Notes under the pieces: generated by a model | Database searches by the model: none | Seen by the model: the letters and a program-made list of their open reading frames with translations, nothing else | Told to the model about the DNA's origin: nothing | In this document: one piece after another, positions 52,199 to 61,471 of the stretch | Layout of the letters: every line of letters begins with the position of its first letter | How positions within the stretch are numbered: position 1 is the first letter of the stretch | Translations under genes and position numbers: made by a program | Assembly (NCBI GenBank): GCA_934445015.1 | Contig: CAKSDJ010000001.1 | Span: 18,686 to 82,685, forward strand | DNA length: 64,000 nucleotides | Direction of reading: 5' to 3' | DNA from: an uncultured Eubacteriales bacterium | GTDB taxonomy: Bacteria; Bacillota; Clostridia; Oscillospirales; Acutalibacteraceae

Positions 52199-52930
52199 TC
52201 AGTAACCCCCTTTTGCTTTGCGGTATGCAGCCGATTCGGTATTTTCAAAATCGGGAACAGAACCCAAAAGCGGCACTTCAAAATTGGCGGTGAAATCGTC
52301 TTCACCCTTAATTGAGCGATTCATTGATTCAATTATAAATACTATGGCGTATGCCGCAACAGCGCCTACAACGCCTGCAACAAACGTGCTTGTCATAGTG
52401 CGCGGATAAGTTTTTGTTGCTTTGATTGCGGTAGACGCAACCATTGCACGCGCGCTGGGTATAAACTCCGGTATATACTCGCAAGATATTTCGACAAATT
52501 TATTTGCTATCCGCATAGCCTCTTTTGGGTCGGTGCTTGAAAAAGTAACATCAACAAACAGGGTGTCCTCGGTTCTTCTTGCAACCGAACTGCGGCCCAT
52601 AAGATTTTGATACTCGTATCCGTCACCCAACTGGTCGGCAACCTTTTTGTATATATCGGGTGTATTCAAAATATCAACTACCGTGTATGCAAGATACAAC
52701 GACGCCGATATATCGCTGCCTGAAACCTTGTCGCTTGTTTCATTAAACGACGTTGTAACGGCACCGTTTGTTACTATGATAGACGCTGTTGAACTGCACC
52801 TCGGTATCACAAAGAATTTACAGTATGTAAATACGATTGCGGCGCAGCATACTGCCGAAAGCACTATAATCCACAATCTGTGCCACGCAAGCATCAACAA
52901 ATCTGTAATATTTATTGATTTTTCTTCCAT
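52199..52930 (-). CDS. Wzz/CpsC chain-length determinant, BY-kinase activator
   Basis: The 243-residue membrane protein has two helices (about 20-40 and 190-212) around an extracellular loop that includes STASIIVTNG, and a short cytoplasmic C-terminus which in the family activates the kinase. ATG 52930 follows GAGGAAT; the frame is open upstream to 52969. It is the first of the CpsC-CpsD-CpsB-like set, with a promoter 50-80 bases upstream. Confidence 0.93.
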   Translation of the reverse strand: MEEKSINITDLLMLAWHRLWIIVLSAVCCAAIVFTYCKFFVIPRCSSTASIIVTNGAVTTSFNETSDKVSGSDISASLYLAYTVVDILNTPDIYKKVADQLGDGYEYQNLMGRSSVARRTEDTLFVDVTFSSTDPKEAMRIANKFVEISCEYIPEFIPSARAMVASTAIKATKTYPRTMTSTFVAGVVGAVAAYAIVFIIESMNRSIKGEDDFTANFEVPLLGSVPDFENTESAAYRKAKGGY

Positions 52931-52979
52931 TATATTCCTCTTCTCAAAATAAATTAGATATGTTCGCAATACATAGTAT

Positions 52980-53008
52980 ATGATAACACTTCAAAGTGTT
53001 TTTTTCAA
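52980..53008 (-). promoter_or_regulatory. promoter of the capsule-control genes with 16-bp palindrome in the spacer
   Basis: On the minus strand, TTGAAA (53003-53008) and TATCAT (52980-52985) are separated by 17 bases. The spacer holds the near-perfect palindrome AACACTT-TG-AAGTGTT (52985-53000), a candidate operator. The palindrome may alternatively be a weak terminator of the D-Ala-D-Ala carboxypeptidase gene. Confidence 0.55.
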
Positions 53009-53015
53009 GATTTTT

Positions 53016-54149
53016 TTATTTGGCATATTGTGTATAAAGGTTGATCTGGTCGTAGACCGTAGGCCACAAACCGTTGCCCTTAAAAGTTACACACACATAA
53101 TCTGCGCCGTTTTCGCTTTCGCTTTTGCCGAATGACGCTATACAATAGCCCGATTCGCTTACAAATCCGGTTTTGCCGCCCAGAATATCAGCGCCTTCAG
53201 GCTCGGTGCCGTACATATGACCGAACAGCGTGCTTGTAAGCAGTATTCCTTCAGGATGCTGCGGCGTTGCCGCCGTTGTGTACTGATAGGCAGAAAGCAC
53301 TTTTTTGCAAAGTTCGTTTTCCATAGCCGCTCTGACAATAACCGCCATATCCTCAGGCGTGGTGTAATGGTCTTTATCAAAAAGACCGGTCGCGTTTGTA
53401 AAATGAGTGTTTTTAAGTCCGAGTTCATCGGCTTTTTTATTCATCAGTTTTACAAATTCTTCTTCACTGCCTGCTATTTTGATTGCAAGGCCTGCGCAGG
53501 CATCTGCACCCGAAGGCAATATTGTGCCGTAGAGCATATCGGTCATATTGACCGATTCACCGTTTGAAAAACCTGCCATTGTGGCGTTTTGGATAAAAAA
53601 CGGATCGGTGATCTCATAACTGAACGTAAATGTATCATCATAGTTTTTTATGTTTTCAACCGCTGTAAGCAGCGTCATTATTTTTGTTGTCGAAGCAGGA
53701 TAGCATTTTTGGGTGCTGTTGCGTTCGGCTGCAATTTTATTTGTGTTGCAATTGACAACTATAACACATTCGCTTTGAATATCCGAGCCTATCTGCGCGG
53801 TGTTTGCATCAGCAAGCGCAAACAGGTTTTCGGCTTTTTCATCCTTTACCGCCCTTGCGGTGTTTTGAGCAGAGCCGCTGTCCGAAAGAACATTACCCTC
53901 ATCCGCCTTTGCCTTTTTAGGCCAAAACGCAACTGCCAGCACTATGATAAGCAGTGCGGCAACAGCCGCAAACACCCACGGCCGCAATCTGAAAACGCCG
54001 CCGTAAATTTTTTTGGGTTTACGGTTCGGTTCAGACGCGTGACTACGGTTTGTCAAAGACTCGCTTTCAGAGTTTTTTTCTTTGTTAAGTCTTTTTTCAA
54101 CGGCAGAAAAATATTCACCGTAATCTTTATTATTAAAATTATATGACAT
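53016..54149 (-). CDS. D-alanyl-D-alanine carboxypeptidase (S11/DacF-like), anchored
   Basis: The 377-residue product has a cytoplasmic N-terminal tail (about 1-55), a membrane helix (about 57-76) and an extracellular S11 domain. The catalytic SxxK is STTK (153-156) and the KTG motif is in LGGKTGFVSESG. The SxN position reads S213-G-A instead of SGN, so the Asn is missing. It trims peptidoglycan stem peptides. Genes on both sides are also minus-strand envelope genes. Confidence 0.9.
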   Translation of the reverse strand: MSYNFNNKDYGEYFSAVEKRLNKEKNSESESLTNRSHASEPNRKPKKIYGGVFRLRPWVFAAVAALLIIVLAVAFWPKKAKADEGNVLSDSGSAQNTARAVKDEKAENLFALADANTAQIGSDIQSECVIVVNCNTNKIAAERNSTQKCYPASTTKIMTLLTAVENIKNYDDTFTFSYEITDPFFIQNATMAGFSNGESVNMTDMLYGTILPSGADACAGLAIKIAGSEEEFVKLMNKKADELGLKNTHFTNATGLFDKDHYTTPEDMAVIVRAAMENELCKKVLSAYQYTTAATPQHPEGILLTSTLFGHMYGTEPEGADILGGKTGFVSESGYCIASFGKSESENGADYVCVTFKGNGLWPTVYDQINLYTQYAK

Positions 54150-54184
54150 ACTTTCCGCCTCTTAGAATTTTTAAACTTCCTGTT

Positions 54185-55006
54185 TTAAAATTTGCGGCCT
54201 GCGCCGCCGCCGCCAAACGAGCCTCCGCCACCGCTGAAGCCGCCGAATGAACCGCCGCTGCCGCTGCCGAAACCGCCGTGATTGTTAAATCCGCCGCCGC
54301 CGAAAAACTGCGGACCGCCGAATATAAACAAACCGCCCCTGCGACCAAATATAAGAAAATAAACCACAACTATTGCAATAAGCGCCGCCCACGAAATCAG
54401 AACTTTTGATGCTGATACGTCGTCTTCGGTGTCGCCCTGCAGCAAAACCGTTACAGGCGTATAGCCCTCTTCGGGCTCGATGCCGTATTCAATATATATT
54501 TCATTTACAACGCAACTGTATATCTGTTTTAAGCCTTCGGAAAAATTATCGGCAGAAAAATACTGCATACCGTAGTTATCGATAATTCTGCCGACCTTGC
54601 TGTCGTTAAGCGCGCCCTCAAGCCCGTAGCCGACCGCAATATAGACCTCGCGGTCCTGTTTTGAAAGCAAAACGACAACACCGTTATCCTTGTCGGCGTC
54701 GCCGACGCCCCACTTGCGGCCGAGTTCCAATGCGTAAGTTTCTATAGGGGTGCCGTTTAAACTTTCAATTGTTACAACTACCGCCTGAGCGGCTGTTTTT
54801 TCACTTAAATTTGCGCCCTCGGTGCAAATGGTAAGCGAATCCTCATCGGTTATTACATCGGCGAAATCGTTTACAAAAAATTCTTCTGTAGGCGACGGAT
54901 AATTTTCGGTTTCGCTTTCGCAACCGCACAGTGCAAAAACCGTTGCAACGGCGCAAAGCGCCGCTGCCTCCACGCGAAATATTCGCAAAATCTTTTTTAT
55001 ACTCAT
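54185..55006 (-). CDS. TPM-domain lipoprotein/membrane protein (YgcG-like)
   Basis: The 273-residue product has a lipoprotein signal (ALCGCE), a TPM domain (NDFADVITDEDSL, ELGRKWGVGDADKDNGVVVLLSKQDREVYIAVGYGLEG), a membrane helix (about 205-225) and a Gly/Phe-rich tail. The tail (FGGGGFNNHGGFGSGSGG) ends AGRKF. Family members are often paired with LemA, as here (1 base apart). The function is unknown, although a phosphatase was reported for the plant homologue. The start has no clear SD and is probably coupled to lemA. Confidence 0.92.
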   Translation of the reverse strand: MSIKKILRIFRVEAAALCAVATVFALCGCESETENYPSPTEEFFVNDFADVITDEDSLTICTEGANLSEKTAAQAVVVTIESLNGTPIETYALELGRKWGVGDADKDNGVVVLLSKQDREVYIAVGYGLEGALNDSKVGRIIDNYGMQYFSADNFSEGLKQIYSCVVNEIYIEYGIEPEEGYTPVTVLLQGDTEDDVSASKVLISWAALIAIVVVYFLIFGRRGGLFIFGGPQFFGGGGFNNHGGFGSGSGGSFGGFSGGGGSFGGGGAGRKF

Positions 55007-55007
55007 A

Positions 55008-55583
55008 TTAACTGAAATCTACCGTAGGCACCTGGTTTGCAGATTCGTCAGACTCAAAATAGTCAACCTTTTCAAAACCGAAAACAGACGCCGCTATATT
55101 AGCCGGAAATTTGCGTATTGACGTGTTATACTCTTTTGCCGCCTTGTTATAATCATTTCGTGCGGTAGCAATGCGGTTTTCACTGCCTGCAAGTTCATCC
55201 TGCAAAGCAAGATACTGTTCATTTGCCTTGAGTTCGGGGTATGCTTCGGTTACGGCGTTTACCCAGATATCAATGGCGCTGTCAAGCTGAGCCGACGCTT
55301 TTGCCTGCTCCTCTACTCCGCTTGCCTTGCTTACCGCAGAACGAGCCTCGGTTACGGCAGTATATGTTTTTTGCTCATAATCGCTGTAACCTTTTACCGT
55401 GTTTACAAAGTTAGGTATTAAGTCGGCGCGGCGCTGCAAATAAATCGAAATGTTTGAATGTGCCTTGTCGACCTTTTCTTCCATATCTACAAACCTGTTA
55501 TAACTTGACGCAAACGAGCCTGCAATTATTGCAATAACGGCAACTATTACCGCAAGTGTTATCCATAAACTTTTCTTTTTCAT
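55008..55583 (-). CDS. lemA: LemA-family protein
   Basis: The 191-residue product has an N-terminal membrane helix (about 7-26) and a helical-bundle domain outside the cytoplasm: SYNRFVDMEEKVDKAHSNISIYLQRRADLIPNFVNTVKGY, then ARNDYNKAAKEYN, ending with AASVFGFEKVDYFE. Function is unclear (membrane organisation or stress). It overlaps the upstream aminotransferase by 4 bases and is directly followed by the TPM gene. Confidence 0.94.
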   Translation of the reverse strand: MKKKSLWITLAVIVAVIAIIAGSFASSYNRFVDMEEKVDKAHSNISIYLQRRADLIPNFVNTVKGYSDYEQKTYTAVTEARSAVSKASGVEEQAKASAQLDSAIDIWVNAVTEAYPELKANEQYLALQDELAGSENRIATARNDYNKAAKEYNTSIRKFPANIAASVFGFEKVDYFESDESANQVPTVDFS

Positions 55584-56755
55584 TGTTTTAACTCCTTTAT
55601 AAATGAGTTTATTCTGTTTAAAGCCTCGATTATATGTTCGGTGCTGTAGCAGTATGAAGCCCTTACAAAACCTTCGCCGCCTTTGCCGAAAGCCGTACCC
55701 GGAACCACGGCGACGTGTTTGCTTTCAAGCAGTTTTTCGCAAAACTCATCGCTTGTAAGACCTGTGCTTTTAATACACGGAAAAGCGTAAAAAGCACCTT
55801 TTGGGTCGCGGCAGGTAAGCCCTGCTTTATTAAAGCCGCTTACCATAAGCCTGCGTCTGCGGTTGTATTCGGCTTTCATATCGGCTACCGCCTCATCACA
55901 GTTTTTAAGTGCCTCTATTGCGGCGTACTGTGAAACCGTAGGCGCGCACATTATTGCAAACTGATGTATTTTTGTAATCTGTTTTATAATTTCTTTGGGT
56001 CCGCAGGCAAATCCCAAACGCCAGCCTGTCATTGAAAAAGTTTTTGAAAAACCGTTTACAAGCACGGTGCGCTCGCGCATACCGTTAACCGACGCAATTG
56101 AAACGTGACCCTCATCGGTAAAGGTAAGTTCAGAATAAATCTCATCCGAAATCACAAGAATATTTGTATCACGCAAAACATCCGCTATTGCCTCAAGGTC
56201 GGCGCGCTCCATAACGGCACCCGTTGGGTTGCACGGATACGGCAATATCAACGCCTTTGTTTTTTTGCTTATTGCCCCTTTAAGTTGCTCTGCGGTTATT
56301 TTGAAATCGTCTTCGGCACGGGTTTCAATTATTACCGGCACACCGCCTAACAGTTCTGTTATCGGTTCATAACAAACATAAGACGGTTGTGGTATAATAA
56401 CCTCGTCACCGGGCGATATTACCGCGCGAAGCGCTGTGTCGATTGCCTCACTGCCGCCTACCGACAGCAAAATTTCGCTTTGGGGGTCGTATGTTACGCC
56501 GCATTTACGGTTTATATATTTTGAAATTTCTTCTCTTAAAGCGATAAGTCCCGAATTTGAGGTGTACTTAGTTTTTCCGTTTTCAAGGGCGGTTATTCCC
56601 GCTTTTCTGACTATCCACGGGGTCTGAAAATCAGGCTCGCCCACACCTAACGATATAACGTCGTCCATTGTTGCGGCAATGTCGAAAAACTTGCGTATAC
56701 CCGACGGTTTTATATTTTGCACCGTTTCGGTAAGCAGTTTTGAATAGTCTATCAT
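55580..56755 (-). CDS. PLP-dependent class I aminotransferase
   Basis: The 391-residue product is of the aspartate/aromatic aminotransferase group (PatA-like). It has SLGVGEPDFQTPWIV, NPTGA, ISDEIYSEL and the PLP lysine motif VNGFSKTFSMTGWRLG, plus the terminal Arg in FVRASYCYS. It overlaps the Lrp gene by 4 bases (ATGA), so the regulator probably controls it and its substrate is an amino acid. The exact substrate is unclear. Confidence 0.94.
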   Translation of the reverse strand: MIDYSKLLTETVQNIKPSGIRKFFDIAATMDDVISLGVGEPDFQTPWIVRKAGITALENGKTKYTSNSGLIALREEISKYINRKCGVTYDPQSEILLSVGGSEAIDTALRAVISPGDEVIIPQPSYVCYEPITELLGGVPVIIETRAEDDFKITAEQLKGAISKKTKALILPYPCNPTGAVMERADLEAIADVLRDTNILVISDEIYSELTFTDEGHVSIASVNGMRERTVLVNGFSKTFSMTGWRLGFACGPKEIIKQITKIHQFAIMCAPTVSQYAAIEALKNCDEAVADMKAEYNRRRRLMVSGFNKAGLTCRDPKGAFYAFPCIKSTGLTSDEFCEKLLESKHVAVVPGTAFGKGGEGFVRASYCYSTEHIIEALNRINSFIKELKQ

Positions 56756-57234
56756 AACCAGAACTGCCCCCTGTCATCCGGCTTGTTTTCGCAAAGTTTA
56801 ACATCCATCTCTTTATAACGGCGCATAACAAAATGTGTAGTTGTTGACGTAACCGAGTCGATTGTTGCAAGTTCACGCGCAACAAAACGCGCAACATCCT
56901 GCAAGGTTTTGCCCTTGACAACCACGTTAAGGTCATACACGCCCGACATAAGATACACCGATTCGACCTCAGGGTAAGCGGCTATTTTTTCGGCGACCTC
57001 TTCAAAGCCGAGATCCGCTTTCGGAACAACGTTTATTTCAATAATCGCAGAAACATATTTGTCACCTGCGCAGTCCCAGTCTATAACCGCCTTGTATCCG
57101 CAGATAACACCGTCTTTTTCAAGTTCCGCTATGGCTTTTTTTATATCATCTTCTGTTGTATCGATCATAGCCGCAAGTTCTTCGGTTGTGTAACGCGCGT
57201 TGCGGCTGAGCAGTTTTAAAAGTTCGTTTTTCAT
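56752..57234 (-). CDS. Lrp/AsnC-family transcriptional regulator
   Basis: The 160-residue product has the N-terminal helix-turn-helix (LLKLLSRNARYTTEELAAMI) and the C-terminal RAM amino-acid-sensing domain (VSAIIEINVVPKAD, VYLMSGVYDLNVVVKG). It is co-transcribed with the aminotransferase. SD GGAGGT precedes the ATG. The promoter is back to back with that of mnmE. Confidence 0.94.
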   Translation of the reverse strand: MKNELLKLLSRNARYTTEELAAMIDTTEDDIKKAIAELEKDGVICGYKAVIDWDCAGDKYVSAIIEINVVPKADLGFEEVAEKIAAYPEVESVYLMSGVYDLNVVVKGKTLQDVARFVARELATIDSVTSTTTHFVMRRYKEMDVKLCENKPDDRGQFWL

Positions 57235-57269
57235 AGAAATACCTCCGAGAGTATATTTATCTGATTATA

Positions 57270-57297
57270 ATTATAAATGGATATGCGGTTTTGTCAA
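57270..57297 (-). promoter_or_regulatory. promoter of the Lrp-aminotransferase genes
   Basis: On the minus strand, TTGACA (57292-57297) and TATAAT (57270-57275) have a 16-base spacer; the region is rich in repeated TTATAA. Confidence 0.75.
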
Positions 57298-57312
57298 CCC
57301 AAAATAAGAATA

Positions 57313-57341
57313 TTGAAAAGATTTGCATTGTGTGGTAAAAT
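57313..57341 (+). promoter_or_regulatory. promoter of mnmE operon
   Basis: TTGAAA (57313-57318) and TAAAAT (57336-57341) are separated by 17 bases, 31 bases before the mnmE start. Confidence 0.65.
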
Positions 57342-57372
57342 AATAAAATTAACCATCGGGAGTGTGAATTTT

Positions 57373-58737
57373 GTGTCAGAACGTACCGTAGCGGCAATTG
57401 CCACGCCGCTTGGCGAAGGCGGCATAAGCGTTATAAGAATTTCGGGCACGGAGGCAATAAGAGTTGCCGACCGCTGCTTTAAATCCTTTTCGGGTAAAAA
57501 GTTGTGCGAACTGTGCGGCTACCATGCTTTATACGGCAACGTTACCGACAGCGACGGCACCGTTTTGGACGACGCGGTGGCGCTTGTTTTTCGCGCTCCT
57601 AAAAGCTATACCGGCGAAGATGTTGTTGAAATTTCGGTTCACGGCGGCAGAATAGTTACGCGTCAGGTATTACGCCGTGTGCTTGAATGCGGAGCGGTGG
57701 CGGCGGCAGGCGGAGAATTTACAAAACGCGCATTTTTAAACGGAAAATTAGACCTCACAAAAGCCGAAAGCGTTATGGCTTTAATATCGGCACAAAATGA
57801 GTCGGCGGTTAAAATATCACGCGGTGCGCGCGAAGGCAGAATAAGCCGCGATACCGAAGGCATACTTGACAAACTGCTTGAAACCGCAGCGTCTTTGGCG
57901 GCTTTTGCCGATTACCCCGATGAGGATATACCCGGACTTTCGCCTCAGAATTTTTGCGCGCTTTTAAATGAGTGTAAAAACAAATGCGAAAAACTGCTTT
58001 CTACCTATGACGCAGGGCGCATTGTATGCGAAGGCGTTAACTGTGCGATAGTAGGCAAACCGAACGTTGGCAAATCAACTCTTATGAATATGCTTTGCGG
58101 CAGTGAACGCTCAATAGTGACCGACATTGCCGGCACCACGCGCGACGTTATAGAAACCACCGTCAGTGTCGGTGATATAACACTTAATCTTGCCGATACG
58201 GCAGGTATTCGCACAACGTCCGACACGGTAGAGCAGTTCGGAGTTGACCGCGCAGTCAAAAAAATCGATGATGCACAGCTGCTGCTTGCCGTGTTTGACT
58301 GCTCCGAAAGTATTGATGACGATGACAGGCGGTTGATTGAAAATATCAGGTCAAAAAAGTGCATCGTTGTTCTCAACAAGACCGACCTGCCCGAAAAAAC
58401 CGACCGTTCGGCATTTGTGGGCCTTGAAACGGTTGAAATATCGGCAAAAAACGGTTTGGGTTATACGGAGTTATGCGATAAAATAAACCGTATATGCAGT
58501 GTACGTATGTTATCACCCGATGATACCGTTTTGATAAACGAACGCCAGCGCGACTGCGTTTACCGCGCGCTTGAGGCAATAAATTCGGCAATAGAGGCAA
58601 TAGAATCGGGCATTACGCTTGACGCGGTGGGTACCTGTGTCGACGACGCCGTTGCCGCTTTACTTGAACTTACAGGCAAGCGGGTAACAAACGAGGTCTG
58701 CGACGAAATATTCAAAAGATTTTGCGTTGGCAAATAA
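57373..58737 (+). CDS. mnmE: tRNA modification GTPase MnmE
   Basis: MnmE, with MnmG, installs the aminomethyl-type modification at U34 of tRNA. The 454-residue product has the N-terminal folate-binding domain (TVAAIATPLGEGGISVIRISG), the G domain with GKPNVGKST, DTAGI and NKTD, and the C-terminal CVGK motif with the essential Cys. GTG 57373 is preferred, about 10 bases after GGGAG; another GTG at 57364 and an open frame to 57277 exist. Confidence 0.96.
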   Translation: MSERTVAAIATPLGEGGISVIRISGTEAIRVADRCFKSFSGKKLCELCGYHALYGNVTDSDGTVLDDAVALVFRAPKSYTGEDVVEISVHGGRIVTRQVLRRVLECGAVAAAGGEFTKRAFLNGKLDLTKAESVMALISAQNESAVKISRGAREGRISRDTEGILDKLLETAASLAAFADYPDEDIPGLSPQNFCALLNECKNKCEKLLSTYDAGRIVCEGVNCAIVGKPNVGKSTLMNMLCGSERSIVTDIAGTTRDVIETTVSVGDITLNLADTAGIRTTSDTVEQFGVDRAVKKIDDAQLLLAVFDCSESIDDDDRRLIENIRSKKCIVVLNKTDLPEKTDRSAFVGLETVEISAKNGLGYTELCDKINRICSVRMLSPDDTVLINERQRDCVYRALEAINSAIEAIESGITLDAVGTCVDDAVAALLELTGKRVTNEVCDEIFKRFCVGK

Positions 58738-58776
58738 TTTTAACTTTTTAAAAGTCCGTATAAAGAAGGATATGTT

Positions 58777-60657
58777 ATGATAAAAGAATACAAAGCCGAA
58801 AATTACGATGTTGCAGTGATAGGCGGCGGCCACGCCGGAATTGAAGCGGCGCTTGCTCCTGCAAGACTTGGCTGCAAAACCATTATGTTTACAATAAACC
58901 TTGACTGGGTCGGCAATATGCCCTGTAACCCGTCAATAGGCGGCACCGCAAAAGGTCACCTTGTGCGCGAACTTGACGCGCTGGGCGGTGAAATGGGCAA
59001 AGCGGCAGACAAAAACACCCTGCAAAGCCGAATGTTAAACCGCGGCAAAGGCCCTGCCGTTTATTCGCTGCGTGCTCAAATAGACCGACGCGCTTACAGC
59101 GGATATATGAAAAGCGTTGTTGAGCGTCAAAAAAATCTTGACGTAAAACAGGCAGAAATAGTAAACGTTGAAAAACGCGACGACGGGCTTTGGCACTGCA
59201 TAACACGGCTCGGCGCAGATTACGCCTGCAAATGCGTAATCCTTGCAACAGGTACTTTTTTGGGCGGCAGAGTTTACATAGGCGAAGTAAATTATGAAAG
59301 CGGACCCGACGGCAATTTTCCGGCTACCGAACTTTCGGCGTCGCTTAAAAAACTGAATATTCCGTTAAGGCGTTTTAAAACCGGCACCCCTGCCAGAGTG
59401 TCGCGCGGCAGTATTGATTTTGAAAAACTTGAAATTCAAACAGGCGATGAGCAGGTGGTTCCGTTTAGTTATCAAACATCAACTCCGCCCGAAAACAAAG
59501 TTGTTTGCCATATTGCGTACACCAACGATGAAACCAAAAGAATAATACTTGAAAACCTGAACCGCTCACCGCTTTATGCCGGCGATATTGAAGGCGTAGG
59601 TCCGCGTTACTGCCCCAGCATTGAGGATAAGATCGTGCGTTTTGCCGATAAAAAGCGCCATCAGCTTTTTATTGAACCGTGCGGAGAAAATACCGATGAA
59701 ATGTATCTGCAGGGTATGTCGTCATCATTACCCGAAGAGGTTCAGACTCAATTTTACCGCACCATCAAAGGGCTTGAAAACGTTAAAATAATGCGCACGG
59801 CATACGCGATAGAGTATGACTGCATAGACCCTCTGGCGCTTTACGCGACGCTTGAAATCAAAGAGCAGAACGGATTGTTCGGAGCAGGTCAGTTCAACGG
59901 TTCATCGGGGTATGAAGAGGCTGCCGTTCAGGGATTCGTTGCCGGTGTAAACGCCGCGCACAAAGTACTTGGGCGCGAGCCGTTAGTGCTTTCGCGTTCA
60001 TCTTCATACATAGGCACCTTAATCGACGACCTTGTTACAAAAGGCTGTTCAGACCCGTATCGGATGATGACCTCGCGCAGTGAATACAGATTGCTTTTGC
60101 GTCAGGACAATGCCGATGAACGCCTTATGCCTACGGGTCACAAATTGGGCCTTATAAGCGAATCGGAGTATCAGGCGTTTTTAAGCCGCTTAAACCTCAA
60201 AAATCGTGAAATCGAACGCGCAAAGTCGGTGTTTTTGGCACCGTGCGAAGATCTTAACGCTATGCTTGAAGAGCGCGGAACTGCGCTTATTACCACCGGC
60301 ACACGGCTTTCGGACCTTATAAAACGCCCCCAGCTTGATTACAACTGTTTGGCTCCGTTTGATAACGGCAGGCCCGAACTTTCGGCTGATATTTGCGAAA
60401 AAGTTGAAATTGAAATTAAATATGAAGGATATATAAAACGCCAGCAGGTACAGGTTGAAGATATGCTGCGTCTTGAAAACAAACTTATACCGCAGAATTT
60501 TGACTATTCCGAAATTCACGGTCTGCGGCTTGAAGCGGTAGAAAAGTTAAACAGAATAAGGCCCGAAAACATAGGTCAGGCCTCTCGCATATCGGGGGTC
60601 AGCCCTGCGGATGTATCCGTACTTCTCATATATCTTTCAAAACAGAGGTTTTTATGA
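58777..60657 (+). CDS. mnmG: tRNA uridine-5-carboxymethylaminomethyl modification enzyme MnmG (GidA)
   Basis: This FAD-binding partner of MnmE has 626 residues. It has the dinucleotide motif VIGGGHAGIEAA, NPSIGGTAKGHLVRELDALGGEMG, ATGTFLGG, and the conserved C-terminal helical part (VQVEDMLRLE). Length is normal. SD GAAGGAT precedes the ATG. It overlaps rsmG by 4 bases. Confidence 0.97.
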   Translation: MIKEYKAENYDVAVIGGGHAGIEAALAPARLGCKTIMFTINLDWVGNMPCNPSIGGTAKGHLVRELDALGGEMGKAADKNTLQSRMLNRGKGPAVYSLRAQIDRRAYSGYMKSVVERQKNLDVKQAEIVNVEKRDDGLWHCITRLGADYACKCVILATGTFLGGRVYIGEVNYESGPDGNFPATELSASLKKLNIPLRRFKTGTPARVSRGSIDFEKLEIQTGDEQVVPFSYQTSTPPENKVVCHIAYTNDETKRIILENLNRSPLYAGDIEGVGPRYCPSIEDKIVRFADKKRHQLFIEPCGENTDEMYLQGMSSSLPEEVQTQFYRTIKGLENVKIMRTAYAIEYDCIDPLALYATLEIKEQNGLFGAGQFNGSSGYEEAAVQGFVAGVNAAHKVLGREPLVLSRSSSYIGTLIDDLVTKGCSDPYRMMTSRSEYRLLLRQDNADERLMPTGHKLGLISESEYQAFLSRLNLKNREIERAKSVFLAPCEDLNAMLEERGTALITTGTRLSDLIKRPQLDYNCLAPFDNGRPELSADICEKVEIEIKYEGYIKRQQVQVEDMLRLENKLIPQNFDYSEIHGLRLEAVEKLNRIRPENIGQASRISGVSPADVSVLLIYLSKQRFL

Positions 60658-61370
60658 TAGATTTTAATATTGAAAAAATTATACCTGTGTGCAGCGGCTT
60701 TGGCGTTACACTTGACAAAACCGCCGTAGAGAGGCTGAATATTTACGGTAATATGCTGCTTGAGTGGAACAAGAAAATAAATCTTACCGCCATAACCGAA
60801 CCGGAAGAAGTTTTGTACAAACATTTTTTAGACTGCCTTATGTTTTTTAAAAACGCAGACGTAAAACAAAACGCCAAAATAATTGATGTAGGCACGGGGG
60901 CGGGTTTTCCGGGTATGGTACTTAAAACGGCACGGCCCGACATTGACCTTACCCTGCTTGACGGATTAAATAAGCGGCTTGTATTTCTAAACGCCGTTTC
61001 CGAAAAACTCGGTTTGCAGGTAAAGACAGTTCATCTGCGAGCAGAAGACGGCGGCAAAAACCCCGAATACCGCGAACGGTATGATATTGCCTGTGCGCGC
61101 GCCGTAGCGAATTTGCCCGTGCTTTGCGAATACTGCATACCGTTTGTAAAGGTCGGCGGTTATTTTGTAGCGATGAAGGGCGCTTCGGTAAAAGATGAAG
61201 CCGACGCCGCTCAAAATGCCTTTAAAATACTCGGGTGCGAAAAACCCCGTATTATATGCGAAAAATTGCGTGAAAATGAGTCCCGCGCATTTTGCATAGC
61301 CGAAAAGTTATCGCAAACCCCGACAAAATATCCGCGTATGGGCGGCAAAATATCAAAAAGTGCCTTATAA
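60654..61370 (+). CDS. rsmG: 16S rRNA (guanine527-N7) methyltransferase RsmG (GidB)
   Basis: The 238-residue product methylates G527 of 16S rRNA; loss gives low-level streptomycin resistance. It has the pattern LEWNKKINLTAI, SAM motif VGTGAGFPG, TLLDGLNKRLVFL and ARAVANLPVLCEY. It is translationally coupled to mnmG (ATGA). The stop lies inside the terminator hairpin. Confidence 0.96.
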   Translation: MIDFNIEKIIPVCSGFGVTLDKTAVERLNIYGNMLLEWNKKINLTAITEPEEVLYKHFLDCLMFFKNADVKQNAKIIDVGTGAGFPGMVLKTARPDIDLTLLDGLNKRLVFLNAVSEKLGLQVKTVHLRAEDGGKNPEYRERYDIACARAVANLPVLCEYCIPFVKVGGYFVAMKGASVKDEADAAQNAFKILGCEKPRIICEKLRENESRAFCIAEKLSQTPTKYPRMGGKISKSAL

Positions 61371-61386
61371 AAAGGCACTTTTTATT
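61354..61386 (+). terminator. terminator of mnmE-mnmG-rsmG
   Basis: The stem AAAAGTGCCTT/AAGGCACTTTT with a short ATAA loop is followed by TTTTTT. It overlaps the rsmG stop codon. Confidence 0.9.
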
Positions 61387-61471
61387 TTTTTGTGTCAAAT
61401 TGACCCGACCGAAAAAACTTTACAAATCAAAAATTTTACCGCATAATTAAACCTGCAAGGAGGAAAAGCCT

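Noticed and set aside
54139..54369. Minus-strand 76-codon ORF rich in Ala
   Set aside because: It lies inside the TPM gene in another frame and its composition is the frame-shifted image of the Gly-rich tail; no ribosome binding site.
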